From a virus: 21,277 nucleotides of DNA. Within the stretch, counting starts at the first letter, position 1; each line of letters opens with the position of its first letter. The stretch covers positions 1-21,277 of IMG/VR virus record IMGVR_UViG_3300042887_003107, one strand, 5' to 3'. Positions 19,879 through 21,277 of the stretch are shown in pieces. Below the pieces are notes generated by a model, which did not search any database, was not told the origin of the DNA, and saw nothing but the letters and a program-made list of their open reading frames with translations. Made by a program: the position numbers and the translations under genes.

Positions 19879-19886
19879 TATTTATA
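19879..19886 (-). promoter_or_regulatory. T4-type late promoter (TATAAATA)
   Basis: A perfect TATAAATA on the minus strand, followed by AAAAG, with the ligase-like ATG 23 bases downstream. It overlaps the TAG-side end of the structural gene at 19882. Expected transcription start is about five to seven bases downstream. It would drive the six putative internal-protein genes as a late operon. Confidence 0.75.
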
Positions 19887-21099
19887 CTATTTCGTTCCAA
19901 CCAAGGATTGCACCAACGTCTGCACCCGGGGTATCTGTCAAAACACCGATTGTAAGAATGTCTGATACTCCATCAATCGTTCTACCTAATTGAAAGTTGA
20001 AATCGTCTAATGATCCAAAACTTAATGACCCACCTTTCGTGCCTGTAACAATATATCCTGAATTCAAATTTGTACCCCCAGACATACTAGTAGCTGAGAA
20101 ATCATATTGTACAGAACTACTCTCAGAAACATTTGCCCAGTTATTACCAGGTAAAGATGCATTTAGTCTTATTTGATATTTGTAGCTAGCATTATTTGTA
20201 ACACCCAGAACATCAGCTACGTCAGGTAGTATAATAGAATCTAATCTATCTGGTTTTAGTCTTATACTAAGTACAGGATATGTCACATTTGCGCTGGGAA
20301 GGTCACGAAGATTAGAAAAATCTCGTCCAACGGAATAGTTTAAACTTCTTGCTTGAAATCCGCCTTCGCTGTTCACTGTGCTGCAAATCTGGCGCATTTC
20401 ACTTGCAGTCGCAGTAGTTCCTGTATTTTCAAGTTCATATCGAATCGGTAAACATGCAGTGGTCATATAAGTTGAATCAATAACATTTTCATTATGAAAT
20501 GTGTGAGCTATAATAAATTCTCCCGCCGCCACAAACCCACATCGAACATCCCCTACACCTAACCACTCAATGTCTATCCAAAAAATATTAGATTTTGTAG
20601 GATCTAGAATTATACCCGAGGCACCGTTTCCATCAAATGTGTCGCCATCCCAAGTAGATTGCACAAATCTACGTGTATCACTCACTGCCCCACTTGTTTT
20701 TGATCTTAACACAAAAGCCAACTCAGTTCCATTTGCCTCAAAATAAATTCCATTTTCAGCCCCAAAGTACCCAACTCTTTGCCTTAAATTACTTTGAAGA
20801 TCACTGAAGGCAAAACTGTTCAGTGTTAGCAACGACTTCCCTGGTTGATAGGCAAAAACTCTTTTTGATTCACGTATAACTTTGTCGCCAGAGGCTGTTG
20901 TAGTTTTTAAAGACAATGAACTTTCATCAATATTATATTGAGTCGTTGCATTTCCTAATAGTTTAGTATCAAATTTTCCGTTTTCCTGATAACGTAGTTG
21001 ACATTCGAAAAGTGTAAATGGGTTCGATACTCGTAGCCGTTGAAATGCGTCAAGGTGTTTTTGTTTAAACGATACTCTATCTTCAAATAAATGTGACAT
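19882..21099 (-). CDS. Virion structural protein (tail/adhesin-like)
   Basis: A 405-residue beta-rich protein. The N-terminus MSHLFEDRVSFKQKHLDAFQ leads to RLRVSNPFTLFECQLRYQ, and the centre has FWIDIEWLGVGDVRCGFVAAG then GEFIIAHTFHNEN and TACLPIRYELENTG. I recognise this as a recurrent structural-protein pattern of marine phages whose carbohydrate-binding-like jelly-roll core is used in virion appendages. The C-terminus is a Gly/Ser/Thr-rich strand set. I start it at ATG 21097-21099: its A overlaps the TAA of the preceding gene (TAATG) and GGAG stands nine bases upstream, whereas the ATG at 21114 has no ribosome site. Exact virion position is unknown. Confidence 0.8.
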   Translation of the reverse strand: MSHLFEDRVSFKQKHLDAFQRLRVSNPFTLFECQLRYQENGKFDTKLLGNATTQYNIDESSLSLKTTTASGDKVIRESKRVFAYQPGKSLLTLNSFAFSDLQSNLRQRVGYFGAENGIYFEANGTELAFVLRSKTSGAVSDTRRFVQSTWDGDTFDGNGASGIILDPTKSNIFWIDIEWLGVGDVRCGFVAAGEFIIAHTFHNENVIDSTYMTTACLPIRYELENTGTTATASEMRQICSTVNSEGGFQARSLNYSVGRDFSNLRDLPSANVTYPVLSIRLKPDRLDSIILPDVADVLGVTNNASYKYQIRLNASLPGNNWANVSESSSVQYDFSATSMSGGTNLNSGYIVTGTKGGSLSFGSLDDFNFQLGRTIDGVSDILTIGVLTDTPGADVGAILGWNEIV

Positions 21100-21277
21100 T
21101 ATACTATTCTCCATCCATTTCTATTGACAAATGTTAGTGACCCCCAATCGATTGCAAGGTTAGCAGCGTTCTTACCGTCTATGTATAATCCATCATTTGT
21201 TCTAATTGTAATCCAACGATTTATTCCTGCACCACAATTTCCTGATTCGTCTTTGACTATTACAGATCTACCTGGTG
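21099..21277 (-). CDS. Tail/baseplate-associated structural protein, C-terminal fragment
   Basis: Only the last 59 codons are in the window. The visible part has PGRSVIVKDESGNCGAGINR, then WITIRTNDGLYIDGKNAANL, and ends LTFVNRNGWRIV. Beta-strand-turn repeats with the ending 'GSLTFVNxNGWRIV' match the C-terminal module of tail-fibre or baseplate structural proteins of T4-like marine phages. The frame is open to the window edge, so no start or total size can be given. Its TAA overlaps the ATG of the next structural gene by one base. Confidence 0.75.
   Translation of the reverse strand, partial: PGRSVIVKDESGNCGAGINRWITIRTNDGLYIDGKNAANLAIDWGSLTFVNRNGWRIV

Noticed and set aside
1-21277. tRNA genes, CRISPR arrays, insertion sequences or integration sites.
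   Set aside because: No cloverleaf-like region in the short gaps, no regular repeat-spacer pattern, no transposase or integrase; the only mobile genes are homing-type endonucleases.

Overview
The window is a piece of a T4-like tailed phage (myovirus) genome, most likely one infecting a marine bacterium of the cyanophage/pelagiphage-like kind. Every convincing gene lies on the minus strand, so the gene order below runs from high to low coordinates. Genes are tightly packed, many with overlapping stop and start codons (TAATG, ATGA). The phage assignment rests on a gp61-type primase, a T4-type RNase H (5'-nuclease), a phage RNR/thioredoxin/ThyX/dCMP deaminase set, free-standing homing endonucleases, T4-type late promoters (TATAAATA) and virion proteins that resemble those of marine T4-like phages. 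The host is an inference. I see no tRNA, rRNA, CRISPR array, integrase or attachment site.

Region 1 (21277 to about 11867) is a late, virion-associated block. It starts with two tail or adhesin-like structural proteins, the first cut by the window edge. A TATAAATA late promoter follows, then six genes that look like capsid-internal proteins: a ligase-superfamily protein (KxDG), a TxGH nucleotidyltransferase fusion, a Dps/ferritin-like protein, and three modular charged proteins with poly-Glu, Ca-loop-like and RRWNC-ending modules. Several of these proteins have N-terminal or linker motifs that resemble T4 capsid-targeting and prohead-protease sites. Five small structural or unknown proteins close the block.

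Region 2 (11866 to 3753) is the replication and nucleotide block: primase, a small Cys/His protein, thyX, a MazG-like pyrophosphohydrolase, nrdA, an HNH homing endonuclease, thioredoxin, a conserved unknown, nrdB, an acidic unknown, dCMP deaminase and a TagD-like nucleotidyltransferase. Together these could turn host ribonucleotides into dNTPs (CDP to dCDP; dCMP to dUMP to dTMP) for phage replication.

Region 3 (3804 to 1) is an accessory/early block: a zinc-ribbon mini-protein, two GIY-YIG proteins, two mini-ORFs, an Sm/SH3-like protein and two unknowns, ending in rnh. Three near-identical consensus sigma70 promoters (TTGACA-N16-TATAAT), each preceded by a GTGTTGT/ACAACAC-type hairpin, make this a tandem promoter-ORF cassette array.

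The most striking regulatory signal is shared by three genes in different regions: HNH endonuclease, GIY-YIG endonuclease and primase. In each, a perfect hairpin holds the start codon in its stem and the Shine-Dalgarno in its loop. In the HNH gene the 5' arm is also the late promoter, which would limit translation to late transcripts, as known for T4 I-TevI.
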